Shown piece by piece: positions 42,470 to 51,395 of a DNA stretch of 64,000 nucleotides. Location: assembly GCF_004801885.1 (NCBI RefSeq), contig NZ_SSSM01000006.1, forward strand, positions 418,092 to 482,091, given 5' to 3'. The position numbers and the translations under genes are program-made. Each line of letters begins with the position of its first letter. Within the stretch, counting starts at the first letter, position 1. The notes under the pieces were generated by a model, which saw only the letters and a program-made list of their open reading frames with translations, did not search any database and was not told the DNA's origin. The stretch is from Naasia lichenicola. Its GTDB lineage: Bacteria; Actinomycetota; Actinomycetes; Actinomycetales; Microbacteriaceae.

Positions 42470-44919
42470 GGTGTTGCGATTGGCGATGGCGTCGACCCGT
42501 CGTCGGGGCTGAAGGTCGCGAGCACGCCGCTCGCGTCGACCGAGACTGCCTGTACAGCGAAACTACCGGTCAGACCCGACAGATAGGCAGTGAGTGAGCT
42601 CATCGAGGCCCCTCCGGTGGCCAAGGTGGCCCCGTCCATCTCGGTGACGAGCAGCTGGCGACGCACGGACGGGTCCTCGTCGTCCACGACGGGGAAGTCG
42701 GCGACCGTGACGGTGTGCTCGCTGAGGATCTGCCCGAGCACGATGCTGATCCGGGCGTCGACCGAGCCGTCGGCGAGCAGGCGGCGTGCGACCTCGGATA
42801 CCGACAGTCGGGGATTGCGCAGCAGCTGGATGCCCATCGCGGTGCGCTCGGCGACGGCTTCTGCGCTGGTATCGGGCACCGGGCCCGTGTCGGTCGGCGT
42901 CGGTGTCGTGCTCGCGGCGGGCGGCGTGGGCGCGGTGCTGGGATCGCCCTCGGCGAAGGCGCGGGTGCGCACTTCGATGCTCGACAGGGTCACGGCCACG
43001 ACGATCGCGAGTGCGAGCGCGGCGGTGCCGACGATCCCGGCGAGGCGGGGCAGCGCGGCATGGCGGCCGATCGCCTCGACCGCGAGGTCGGCCGCCGATC
43101 CGATCAGCACGGCGAAGGTGGGGGAGAGCAGCACGGTGTAGCGCACTGCCGCGTCGCCGTCGGGCCAGACGCTGAGAGCGAGCAGCGCCACGGCCGTGAA
43201 CGACAGCAGGCGGAGGCGGCGGTTGGTGAATCCGAGCCCGACGGCGACGAGCGCGACGGCCGTCCCGATCGGATCGCGGACGAGCCATTCCTGCAGCGTG
43301 ACCGTGCCGAATGACGGGGTGGCCCAGAACGGTGCATCCGAGAGAGGGGCGACGCCGACGATGAGCGTGCCGATGACGAAAGCGGCGACGAAGACGATCG
43401 CGGCCGCGATCACGGGACGGCGCCCGCGTCGACGGCGCCAGCCTGCCGCAGCCCGGAAGGCGAGGAACGGCACGGCGACCAGGGCGATCGGCGAGAGGAC
43501 CCCGGCGACTGCGGCCAACAGCGCGGCGGCAGGGAGCGCCACGATCAGCTGTCGGCGGGCGGCGATGAAGGCGACGGAGCCGAGCAGCCCGATGACGGCG
43601 AGGTGCTCGGGAACACCGGCGGCGTTGCTGTCGATGGCGGCCGGTGCGATGGTCGCCAGGGCCGCGGCGACGACTGCGCCGAGTGAGCTCAGCCCGAGGC
43701 GTCGGGCGACCACGAACGTCAGGGCGATGGTGATGAGGCTCGCGACCAGCACGACCGGCTGCGGGAGCGGGCCAGTCGTCGCGGGCGCATAGCTGAACTC
43801 GATCACCGTGACGATGTAGAGCACGACCAGTACGACGATCGGCAGGCCGTAGTGCAGGAAGAATGCGAGCGGTGTGGGCAGGCGGACGCTGCGGCTGTTG
43901 CGGTGACGGGACGCCGCGCGTCGGCGACCGCGCTTCGCGTCCTCGTCGTGCACGTCCGCCGCTGCGGTGCGTCCAGTCAGGTCGTCGGACTCCGGAACGA
44001 CGGTGACCAGCTGCCCCGACGACTCCGATTCGGGCGCGTCCTCGGCCGGGATCACGGCGGCAGGCCGCAGCTCAGCGGCGACGACGGGAGCTGGTGCAGC
44101 TGCCGCGGCGGCCGGTGCAGCCGGTGTCGGCGACGGGTCGGACGGTGCGACCTCGAACGCCGCCGCCGGAACGGTCTGGGCCTCGGGCTCGGGCTCGGGC
44201 TCGGTCTGAGTCTCGGGCTCAGGAGCAGTCTCGGATGCTGAGGCCGCCGACGCAGGTGCGAGGTCGGCTGACGACGACGGAGCCTCGAGCGGGTCAGAGG
44301 TACTCGCGGAGGGGTCCTCATCGGTGGCTAGGGGCGCGGCTTCGAGTGTCGACGTCGCGAGGATCTCGGCCTCGCTGATACCAACCGCAGTGGGCGAGCT
44401 GTCGGTGGACTCGGCTTCTTCCGGAGCCCCATCCGCTAGACCCGCCTGCGGGACGTCTCGCTCGGGCTCAGCCGGGCTCACGCTCAGCTCGGCTGGAGGC
44501 TCGACAGTCGGAGTCGGCGGCGTCGAGGTCGCGGCCGAGGCGTCGTCGATCGGCGAGTCCGGTGCGCCGACGGCCTCGGTCGGCGGGGCTGCCACGACAG
44601 GCGGCACGGGGGGACGCACGATCGTCACGGCGCCGGTGAGAGGTGGCCGCTCGCGGCGGCGGCGTCCTCCCGGAGGCTTCGCCCCCAGCGGCTCGCTGAA
44701 TGCGGCGGCGGGCCCACTCGCTGGGTCGCGATGAGGTGCAGGTCGGGCCGCAGCCCGGTCGGTCGGGTCAACGACCCCATCGGGCGTCATCGCAGGCGCA
44801 TGGGGAGCCGTCGCAGACGTCGGTCGAGCGGCCGCTTCGGGTGCGGGCGGAGCGGCCGAGTCGAGCGCGGGGTCGTATGCGGGCTCGGGTGCGATGTCGA
44901 GATCCGGCCGTTCGGACAT
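42466..44919 (-). CDS. Large membrane protein with disordered N-terminal half
   Basis: 817 aa. Residues 1-~390 are Pro/Ala/Glu/Ser-rich and probably disordered in the cytoplasm, ending in RGRRRAASRHRNSRS. Then about ten transmembrane spans (LPIVVLVVLYIVTVIEF ... IVGTAALALAIVVAVTL). The last ~180 residues are soluble and probably outside, with a Thr/Pro linker and VSEVARRLLADGSVDARISI. The overall shape recalls GT-C type membrane glycosyltransferases, but I see no defining motif, so I leave it unnamed. RBS GGAGGGG before the ATG. Confidence 0.8.
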   Translation of the reverse strand: MSERPDLDIAPEPAYDPALDSAAPPAPEAAARPTSATAPHAPAMTPDGVVDPTDRAAARPAPHRDPASGPAAAFSEPLGAKPPGGRRRRERPPLTGAVTIVRPPVPPVVAAPPTEAVGAPDSPIDDASAATSTPPTPTVEPPAELSVSPAEPERDVPQAGLADGAPEEAESTDSSPTAVGISEAEILATSTLEAAPLATDEDPSASTSDPLEAPSSSADLAPASAASASETAPEPETQTEPEPEPEAQTVPAAAFEVAPSDPSPTPAAPAAAAAAPAPVVAAELRPAAVIPAEDAPESESSGQLVTVVPESDDLTGRTAAADVHDEDAKRGRRRAASRHRNSRSVRLPTPLAFFLHYGLPIVVLVVLYIVTVIEFSYAPATTGPLPQPVVLVASLITIALTFVVARRLGLSSLGAVVAAALATIAPAAIDSNAAGVPEHLAVIGLLGSVAFIAARRQLIVALPAAALLAAVAGVLSPIALVAVPFLAFRAAAGWRRRRGRRPVIAAAIVFVAAFVIGTLIVGVAPLSDAPFWATPSFGTVTLQEWLVRDPIGTAVALVAVGLGFTNRRLRLLSFTAVALLALSVWPDGDAAVRYTVLLSPTFAVLIGSAADLAVEAIGRHAALPRLAGIVGTAALALAIVVAVTLSSIEVRTRAFAEGDPSTAPTPPAASTTPTPTDTGPVPDTSAEAVAERTAMGIQLLRNPRLSVSEVARRLLADGSVDARISIVLGQILSEHTVTVADFPVVDDEDPSVRRQLLVTEMDGATLATGGASMSSLTAYLSGLTGSFAVQAVSVDASGVLATFSPDDGSTPSPIATP

Positions 44920-45188
44920 CGCCCCTCCATCCCCAGTCGCGTCGCGTCGTCCCATTGATGCAGAACGATGGGGGACATCGAGTTCGCGGCAGCGTGTCGC
45001 TCCCGCCACCGTCCGTTTTCCAGGGTACTGGGCGCGCCGGGCACCAGCCACCCCGCTGCCGGTCTCAGAGGTCCGCTCTCAGCCAGCCGCGCACAGTCAG
45101 CCGCTGTCAGCCAGTCGCTCACAGGCTCTGGGCCGGAGGAGTTGTCCACCGATCCACGATCGACGCGATTCGGGCTGCGAAGTTCTCC

Positions 45189-45194
45189 TAGCCT
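45189..45194 (+). promoter_or_regulatory. -10 box, leaderless promoter of comEA
   Basis: TAGCCT, 6 bases before the ATG at 45201. Confidence 0.55.
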
Positions 45195-45200
45195 TCCCGC

Positions 45201-45839
45201 ATGCCAGGACTCGGCGATCTGGTGCCTCCGCCCGAGCCGGTGCGGGCACGCTGGCGGATCCGACTCGGCGCCGCCGTCGTGATCCTGCTGATCGCGCTCG
45301 GCATCGCCGTCGTCGTCGGCGCCCTCGGCGCTGCCGGATCCAGTACCGAGGTGCCTGCTTCGGAGCCGGTCCTGGCCTCTACCGGGGAGCCCGAAGCGCC
45401 TGCGATCCTCATCGTCCAGGTCGGCGGGGCGGTGCGCCAGCCGGGTGTCTACAGCCTGCGGACAGGAGCTCGACTCCTGGACGCGATCGCCGCGGCGGGC
45501 GGGCTCGCCGACGATGCGGATGCGGACGCGATCAACCTCGCCCGTCAGATCGGCGACGGCGAGCAGATCACCGTTCCCCGGGTCGGGGAGGTTCCGCCCG
45601 CCGCGGATCCGGGAGCCGCGACCGGCGGTGTCACCGCTGCCCCGGGGCCGATCGATCTGAACACGGCGACGGTGGAGCAGCTCGACACCCTGCCTCGCAT
45701 CGGCCCGTCCATCGCACAGCGGATCGTGGACTGGCGCACCGAGAACGGCCGGTTCAGCTCCGTCGACGACCTCGCCGAGATCAGCGGGATCGGAGACAAG
45801 ACGATCGAGTCGCTGCGCGGGCTGGTGCTGCCCGAATGA
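45201..45839 (+). CDS. comEA: ComEA-like DNA-binding competence protein
   Basis: 212 aa. N-terminal membrane anchor (LGAAVVILLIALGIAVVVGA), SLBB-type domain (VQVGGAVRQPGVYSLRTGAR), linker, then helix-hairpin-helix DNA-binding region (DLNTATVEQLDTLPRIGPSI, LAEISGIGDKTIESLRGLV). It binds incoming DNA outside the membrane and feeds ComEC. Its stop overlaps the comEC start (ATGA). Confidence 0.95.
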   Translation: MPGLGDLVPPPEPVRARWRIRLGAAVVILLIALGIAVVVGALGAAGSSTEVPASEPVLASTGEPEAPAILIVQVGGAVRQPGVYSLRTGARLLDAIAAAGGLADDADADAINLARQIGDGEQITVPRVGEVPPAADPGAATGGVTAAPGPIDLNTATVEQLDTLPRIGPSIAQRIVDWRTENGRFSSVDDLAEISGIGDKTIESLRGLVLPE

Positions 45840-48226
45840 TCGATCTCCGTCTGCTCCCGGCCGCGCTCCTCTGCTGGCTCGCCTGTGGCGTGCTCGTGGG
45901 CCTGCCCGATGCGGCACCCTTCGCCGCCGCGACACTGATCGGCGCCGCCTGCGGAATCGCAGTCGTCCAAGCTCGGCGAGGGCGGGCGACCTTGTCGGGC
46001 GGCCGTAGGGGCTCCGCGCGGCTGTCCGTGATCCTGACGAGCGCGGCGGTGGCCCTCGCACTTGCTGGCGCCGCACTCGTCTCGCTCGCCATCAACGACA
46101 GCTCCCGTTCGCCGGCCGCGCTGGAGGGTCGCGCGACGAGCGGCGTCGCGATCGTGGAGATCACCGGAGCCGCTGTCGAGGACCTGGGCGCGGGAAGCGC
46201 CGGTGGCATCGCGGCGCGGACGCGCGTTCGCGGCCTGCTGACCTCGATCGAGGTCCGCGACCGTCTCATCTCCGCGCGGGCGCCGATCCTGCTCTTTGGG
46301 GACGGCGAGGCTGTTGCCGGACATCCGATCGGCAGCACCGTCCGCATGGCCCTGTCGCTGCGGCCCGCGGACGCCGGTTCTGACGCCGCCTTCCTGGCAT
46401 TCGCTCGGGGTGACGTCGATGTCATAGAGGATCCGCACCCGTTTGTCGGCTGGGCCGGCGAGCTGCGCGCCGGATTCACGGAGGCCGCCTCCCTGCTGCC
46501 GGGCGATGGCGGATCGCTGCTCCCCGGTCTGGCGATCGGCGACGTCAGTTCGCTGGATCCGGCCGTGGACGACGCCATGACGGTCAGCTCTCTGAGCCAT
46601 CTCACCGCCGTCTCTGGCGCGAACTGCGCCGTGGTCGTCGCGGCGATCATGCTGTTCGGCGCCCGGATCGGGGTGCGCCGCGGCCTCCGGATCGCCGCTG
46701 CGGGCATCGCCCTGGTCGGCTTCGTGGTGCTCGTGACCCCACAGCCCAGCGTGCTCCGGGCGGCGGTCATGGCGCTCGTCGTGCTCGTCGCCTTGGCATC
46801 CGGGCGGGCACGGGCGGGGCTGCCGACCCTGTGCGTCGCCGTGATCGCCCTGTTGATCGCCGACCCGTGGCTGTCACGCAGCTTCGGCTTCGCCCTGTCC
46901 ACTCTGGCGACGGCCGGACTGCTTCTGCTCGCCCGGCCCATCGCGCTCGCCTTGGGCCGCTGGCTGCCGGCACCGCTCGCCCTGTCGGTGGCCGTTCCGC
47001 TCGCCGCCCAGCTGGCCTGCCAGCCGGTGATCGTGCTGCTCGATCCCACGCTTCCGCTGCTGTCCGTGCCTGCGAACCTGCTGGCAGAGCCGGCTGCGCC
47101 CGTCGCCACTCTGATCGGGCTCGTCGCCTGCCTGCTGCTCCCGGTCGCGCCGCCGCTCGGCGAGCTGCTGATGCGGATCGCCTGGCTGCCGTCGGCCTGG
47201 ATCGCCGCCGTCGCCCGATTCTTCGCCGCGCATCCCGAGGGGCGGCTGCCGTGGCTGACCGACCTCCCGGGCGTGCTCGCGATGACGGTGCTGGCGGTCC
47301 TCCTCGCCCGAGCCTTCCTCCGCCGGCGCTGGCGGCTGACCGCGGGCGTCCTGGCACTCGCGATCCTCGTCTCGGCGGGAGTGGGCATCGGCACGAAGCT
47401 GGGAGGATCCGGCGCCCGACCGTCCGATTGGGAGGTCGCGTCCTGCGACATCGGTCAGGGCGACGCGTCGGTGGTGCGCAGCAAAGGGCACTTCGCGCTC
47501 ATCGACACGGGGGACGACCCGCCGGCGCTGCTCAGCTGTCTCGCCGACCTGGGCGCGGCCTCCATCGACCTGCTCGTGCTCACCCACTTCGACCTGGATC
47601 ACGTCGGTGCGGCCACCGCCCTCGTCGGTCGGGTGGACCTCGTGCTGCACGGTCCGACGGACGGCCCGAGCGCCGTGCACCTGCTCGACCGGCTGGAGGC
47701 GGGCGGGGCACAGGTGCAGGAGGTGTCTCGGGGCGCTCGGGGAACACTGGGCGCCGTCGGATGGAGGGCGCTCTGGCCACCCGCGGGCGACATCGAGCCG
47801 GGCAACGACGCGAGCGTGGTGCTGCGCACCGACGGCACCCTGCGCTCGATCTTCCTCGGCGACCTCGGCGCGGACGCCCAGCGGGCGGTGCTGCGCATCG
47901 GCGATCTCGCGCCCGGAGCGGCCGGAGGCGTCCCGATGGCCGCGGTGGATGTGGTGAAGGTCGCGCATCACGGCTCGTCGGACCAGTATCCGCGCCTGTA
48001 CGACGCCCTGCGCGCCCGTGTCGCGCTGATCTCGTGCGGCATCGACAACGACTACGGTCATCCGACCGGCGAGCTGTTGGGCATCCTCCGCGAGGATCGC
48101 GCCGTCGTCCTGCGCACCGATCTCGAAGGCGAGCTGCTGGTCTCGGCGAACGGGGACGGAATGCGGACCTGGACGGAGCGCGCACCCGACCGCGACCCGA
48201 CGACCTCTGTCGGTGCCGCGAATTAG
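45836..48226 (+). CDS. comEC: ComEC/Rec2 family DNA-uptake channel
   Basis: 796 aa. Multi-span membrane region with the Competence domain (SSLSHLTAVSGANCAVVVAA) and a C-terminal metallo-beta-lactamase-like nuclease domain (CDIGQGDASVV, LTHFDLDHVGA, VVKVAHHGSSDQY). Known role: single-stranded DNA transport across the membrane. ATG overlaps the comEA stop. Its TAG stop is also part of the holA -10 box. Confidence 0.95.
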   Translation: MIDLRLLPAALLCWLACGVLVGLPDAAPFAAATLIGAACGIAVVQARRGRATLSGGRRGSARLSVILTSAAVALALAGAALVSLAINDSSRSPAALEGRATSGVAIVEITGAAVEDLGAGSAGGIAARTRVRGLLTSIEVRDRLISARAPILLFGDGEAVAGHPIGSTVRMALSLRPADAGSDAAFLAFARGDVDVIEDPHPFVGWAGELRAGFTEAASLLPGDGGSLLPGLAIGDVSSLDPAVDDAMTVSSLSHLTAVSGANCAVVVAAIMLFGARIGVRRGLRIAAAGIALVGFVVLVTPQPSVLRAAVMALVVLVALASGRARAGLPTLCVAVIALLIADPWLSRSFGFALSTLATAGLLLLARPIALALGRWLPAPLALSVAVPLAAQLACQPVIVLLDPTLPLLSVPANLLAEPAAPVATLIGLVACLLLPVAPPLGELLMRIAWLPSAWIAAVARFFAAHPEGRLPWLTDLPGVLAMTVLAVLLARAFLRRRWRLTAGVLALAILVSAGVGIGTKLGGSGARPSDWEVASCDIGQGDASVVRSKGHFALIDTGDDPPALLSCLADLGAASIDLLVLTHFDLDHVGAATALVGRVDLVLHGPTDGPSAVHLLDRLEAGGAQVQEVSRGARGTLGAVGWRALWPPAGDIEPGNDASVVLRTDGTLRSIFLGDLGADAQRAVLRIGDLAPGAAGGVPMAAVDVVKVAHHGSSDQYPRLYDALRARVALISCGIDNDYGHPTGELLGILREDRAVVLRTDLEGELLVSANGDGMRTWTERAPDRDPTTSVGAAN

Positions 48227-48229
48227 AGT
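48224..48229 (+). promoter_or_regulatory. -10 box, leaderless promoter of holA inside the comEC stop
   Basis: TAGAGT, 6 bases before the holA GTG at 48236; its TAG is the comEC stop codon. Confidence 0.55.
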
Positions 48230-48235
48230 GGGCGG

Positions 48236-49267
48236 GTGGCAGCGCGAGTGAGCAGGCCGGCGGCTCGACCGACCGCCAAGTCGTCGTCGGCGCTGTCCTG
48301 GAACGAGATCCGGCCGGCGCCGGTCGTGCTCGTCTCCGGAACGGAGAACTTCCTCGCCGACCGGGCCATTCGGCGCCTGCGCGACATCCTCTCCACCGAG
48401 GATCCCAGCCTCGAGGTGACCGACCTCGACGCCGCAGACTACGCGCGCGGCGAGCTCATCTCGATGGCCAGCCCGTCCCTCTTCGGAGAGCCGCGGATGG
48501 TCCGGGTGTCCAATGTCGAGCGGTGCAACGACGACTTCATGGCCGAGGCGATCAGCTACCTCGGCTCGCCCGCTGCAGACGCCTACATCGTCCTGCGTCA
48601 CGGGGGAGGAGTGCGCGGCAAGCGTCTGCTCGACGCCCTCCGCGCCGGAACGGGCGGGGCGATCGAGGTCGCCTGCGCCGAGCTCAAGAAGGACTCGGAC
48701 AAGTACGACTTCGCCGTGGCGGAGTTCCGCACCGCTGGTCGACGGATCACCCCGGGGGCGCTGCGCGCAGTGCTGTCGGCGTTCTCCGACGATGTCGCCG
48801 AGCTGGCGACCGCCTGCGCTCAGCTGATCTCCGATTCGAGCGAGGAGATCACCGAGTCCGTCGTCGACAAGTACTACGGCGGCCGGGTGGAGACCAATGC
48901 CTTCAAGGTCGCCGATGCGGCGATCGCCGGACGCAACGGCGAGGCGCTCGCCCTGCTGCGGCATGCGCTTGCCAGCGGTTCCGACCCTGTGCCGCTCGTG
49001 GCCGCCTTCGCCGCCAAGCTGCGCACCATGGCCAAGGTGATGGGAGCGCGAGGCGCGTCGGGGCAGCTCGCCTCTCAGCTGGGCATCGCTCCGTGGCAGG
49101 TCGATCGGGCACGTCGGGATCTCGAGGGCTGGTCCGAGAACGGCCTCGCCGCCTGCATCGAGCTTCTCGCCGACACCGACGAGCGCATCAAGGGCGCCGG
49201 CCGCGACCCGGTCTATGCGGTCGAGCGCATGGTGCTGGGCATCGCCAGCCGCGGCGCCTCCCTCTGA
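48236..49267 (+). CDS. holA: DNA polymerase III subunit delta
   Basis: 343 aa. Clamp-loader subunit that opens the beta clamp. VVLVSGTENFLADRAIRRLR at the start, YIVLRHGGGVRGKRLLDALR, and the C-terminal LGIAPWQVDRARRDLEGW match HolA. GTG start fits a leaderless promoter overlapping comEC. The comEA-comEC-holA-rpsT order is conserved in many bacteria. Confidence 0.95.
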   Translation: MAARVSRPAARPTAKSSSALSWNEIRPAPVVLVSGTENFLADRAIRRLRDILSTEDPSLEVTDLDAADYARGELISMASPSLFGEPRMVRVSNVERCNDDFMAEAISYLGSPAADAYIVLRHGGGVRGKRLLDALRAGTGGAIEVACAELKKDSDKYDFAVAEFRTAGRRITPGALRAVLSAFSDDVAELATACAQLISDSSEEITESVVDKYYGGRVETNAFKVADAAIAGRNGEALALLRHALASGSDPVPLVAAFAAKLRTMAKVMGARGASGQLASQLGIAPWQVDRARRDLEGWSENGLAACIELLADTDERIKGAGRDPVYAVERMVLGIASRGASL

Positions 49268-49310
49268 CCCCTCCTGTGGTCGAGTGGGGCCGGGTTCGGC
49301 ACCAAGTCCG

Positions 49311-49781
49311 TCAGCAGTCGCAGACGAAGGTGCTCGACGGTGCGGTGAGCGGGTCGGGGCTGCGGCGGGCGGGCCCGTCGTCGGTCACGATCTCGAGGCC
49401 CTCGCGCACCCAGTACTCGAAGCCGCCGATCATCTCCTTGACCTCGTAGCCGAGCAGGGCGAACGCGAGCGCCGCCTTGGTGCCGCCGTTGCAGGCGGGC
49501 CCCCAGCAGTAGACGACCACGGTGCGGTCGATCGGGACCACGTCCAAAGCATCGGTGCTGATCCGTGCCGTCGGCAGATGAATGGCACCGGGCACGCGAC
49601 CGCCATTCCACGCCGCGTCGCCGCGCGAGTCGACGAGGGTGAAGCCATCCGGGTCAGCGTCTCGGGCTGCGAACACATCGGACGGGTCGGTCTCGAAGGC
49701 GAGCTTGCGGCGGAAGAATGCGACGGCGCCCTCATTCACCGGTGCTGGGGCCGATGCGGATGTGTCCGTGGTGATGGTCAT
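49311..49781 (-). CDS. Single-domain rhodanese-like sulfurtransferase
   Basis: 156 aa. Domain with FTLVDSRGDAAWNGGRVPGA and active-site loop YCWGPACNGGTKAA. The persulfide Cys is followed by WGPACNGG, the longer loop seen in a branch of actinobacterial rhodaneses. It ends with CDC. Substrate unknown. CATATT lies 6 bases upstream of the ATG, a weaker leaderless -10. Confidence 0.88.
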   Translation of the reverse strand: MTITTDTSASAPAPVNEGAVAFFRRKLAFETDPSDVFAARDADPDGFTLVDSRGDAAWNGGRVPGAIHLPTARISTDALDVVPIDRTVVVYCWGPACNGGTKAALAFALLGYEVKEMIGGFEYWVREGLEIVTDDGPARRSPDPLTAPSSTFVCDC

Positions 49782-50051
49782 GGATCCAATATGCGCGGCT
49801 CGAGATCGGATCGCCGTGGGATTCGCGTCGGATGGGCGCGAATCTCCGCCAGCATGCTCGCGGATCGATCTGCGTCGATCAGGTGGTCGGCACCGTTCCG
49901 GACCAATCCGTCCTGATCCGCGATGAATCGTCCCGATCGTCCTGTTCTGCGAGGACGGCGGGAGAGGCTTCCTGATCCGCGAGGCGTGCTGCGGAAACAC
50001 GAATGGCCCCGCCGGAGCGGGGCCATTCGAAGACTGCTGTGGGGTCGAGAC

Positions 50052-50312
50052 TCAGATCGAGGCGACCGACTTGGCGAGCGCCGACTTGCGGTTCGCTGCC
50101 TGGTTCTTGTGGATGACGCCCTTGGACGCGGCCTTGTCGAGGCGCTTCGAGGCGGTGCTCAGGGCGGTGACGGCCTTGTCCTTGTCGCCGGCGGCGACGG
50201 CGGTGCGAGTGGCGCGGATGGCGGTCTTGAGCTGGCTCTTGACGGCCTTGTTGCGCTCGTGGGCCTTCTCGTTGGTGCCGATGCGCTTGATCTGCGACTT
50301 GATGTTTGCCAT
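50052..50312 (-). CDS. rpsT: 30S ribosomal protein S20
   Basis: 86 aa. [20 protein letters not shown] start and lysine-rich helices are canonical. GGAAGG precedes the ATG. Binds 16S rRNA. The ~200 bases upstream hold the promoter; I see no clear conserved leader structure. Confidence 0.98.
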   Translation of the reverse strand: MANIKSQIKRIGTNEKAHERNKAVKSQLKTAIRATRTAVAAGDKDKAVTALSTASKRLDKAASKGVIHKNQAANRKSALAKSVASI

Positions 50313-50514
50313 GAGGGAGCCTTCCTGGGGCGTGAGTGCGTCGAAATGCTGGTGAGTCGTGGGTGTCGGCGTCAGGAGAGCCGATCGCGATCGCCTGGAA
50401 ACCAGGGAGCGTACGTACTCCGCGCACGACCATTACCGGACGCGCAAGCCAACGAAAGACGATACCAGGTGCGGGCGCTGCTCGCCAGCCGAGAGCGATC
50501 CTGTCAGCGCGCGA

Positions 50515-51246
50515 TCAGTCCGCGCGCGCAGCGGCTCCGAGCAGGAGCCTCGAGAACGCTTCGGGCCGCGTGACGCTGACGAGGTGCGACGCTCCGGGGA
50601 CCACCAGAAGCCCCGACCACGAGGCAGGGACCTGCGGCCGAGCACGGGCCGCGGCCAGGTAGCGGCGCTCCTGCAGCCGGAAGTGGTCGAGCTCGCCGTT
50701 GACCAGCAGGATCGGCACTCGGATGCGTCCGATCGCGTCGATGGGGCGGACGACGCTGATCTCGCGCAGGCCGTCGGCCATCACATCGAGCGCGATCCCG
50801 CCGCTCTCGACGTCGGTCCGTCCGGGCTCCGGAACGAAGGTGCGGAGCATCAGGCGGTTGAGTCCGGCCCCTCGGTCGGGGAGGCGACCGATCCCCGCCG
50901 CGATCCGGCGGTAGCCCTCGAGCGCCGCGCCTCGTGGAGTGGTCCCGCAGGCGGCTGCGATCAGGCCGTCGATCCGCTCTGCGCCCTCCGTTGCAGCCCA
51001 GTGCAGGGAGAGGTATCCGCCCAGGGACAGGCCGCAGAGGATGACGGGGCCGGTCATGGCGTCGACCGCGTCGCCGATCGCCGCCATCGCGGTAGCTACC
51101 GCGAACCGCTCCGCCATGCGCGATCCGTGACCCGGGAGGTCGATCGCTCGGGCCGGGATCTCGGCCCGATCGAGGGCGTCGAGCTGCGCACGCCACATGC
51201 TCGCCGACGTCCGCAACCCGTGGACGAGGACGACGGAGGCGGGCAC
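50515..51246 (-). CDS. Alpha/beta-fold hydrolase
   Basis: 243 aa from GTG at 51246. VVLVHGLRTSASMWRAQ, nucleophile CGLSLGGYLSL, acid candidate NGELDHF, His GASHLVSVTRP. Substrate unknown. GTG chosen because TACCAT lies 7 bases upstream and the domain begins at VPASVVLVHG; a longer ATG-started version from 51309 would overlap the divergent promoter. Confidence 0.82.
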   Translation of the reverse strand: MPASVVLVHGLRTSASMWRAQLDALDRAEIPARAIDLPGHGSRMAERFAVATAMAAIGDAVDAMTGPVILCGLSLGGYLSLHWAATEGAERIDGLIAAACGTTPRGAALEGYRRIAAGIGRLPDRGAGLNRLMLRTFVPEPGRTDVESGGIALDVMADGLREISVVRPIDAIGRIRVPILLVNGELDHFRLQERRYLAAARARPQVPASWSGLLVVPGASHLVSVTRPEAFSRLLLGAAARAD

Positions 51247-51253
51247 GGCACCG

Positions 51254-51259
51254 ATGGTA
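51254..51259 (-). promoter_or_regulatory. -10 box, leaderless promoter of the hydrolase gene
   Basis: TACCAT on the minus strand, 7 bases before the GTG at 51246. Confidence 0.45.
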
Positions 51260-51382
51260 GGGATGGAAGCTGAATCCGCGGATGTGCGACGCCTCGAAGC
51301 GCATCCCATGCCGCCCGGGACCTCGACCGCCCGCCGCCGCTCGCCGGCGGCATCGCAACGCGAGGGGCGAGTACCCGAGCGC

Positions 51383-51388
51383 TAGCGT
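51383..51388 (+). promoter_or_regulatory. -10 box, leaderless promoter of the aminotransferase gene
   Basis: TAGCGT, 7 bases before the ATG at 51396. Confidence 0.5.
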
Positions 51389-51395
51389 GGTGACG

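Noticed and set aside
46831..49449. 872-codon plus-strand frame over comEC and holA
   Set aside because: Wrong frame of two well-supported genes; translation is Arg/Ala-rich with no recognisable fold.
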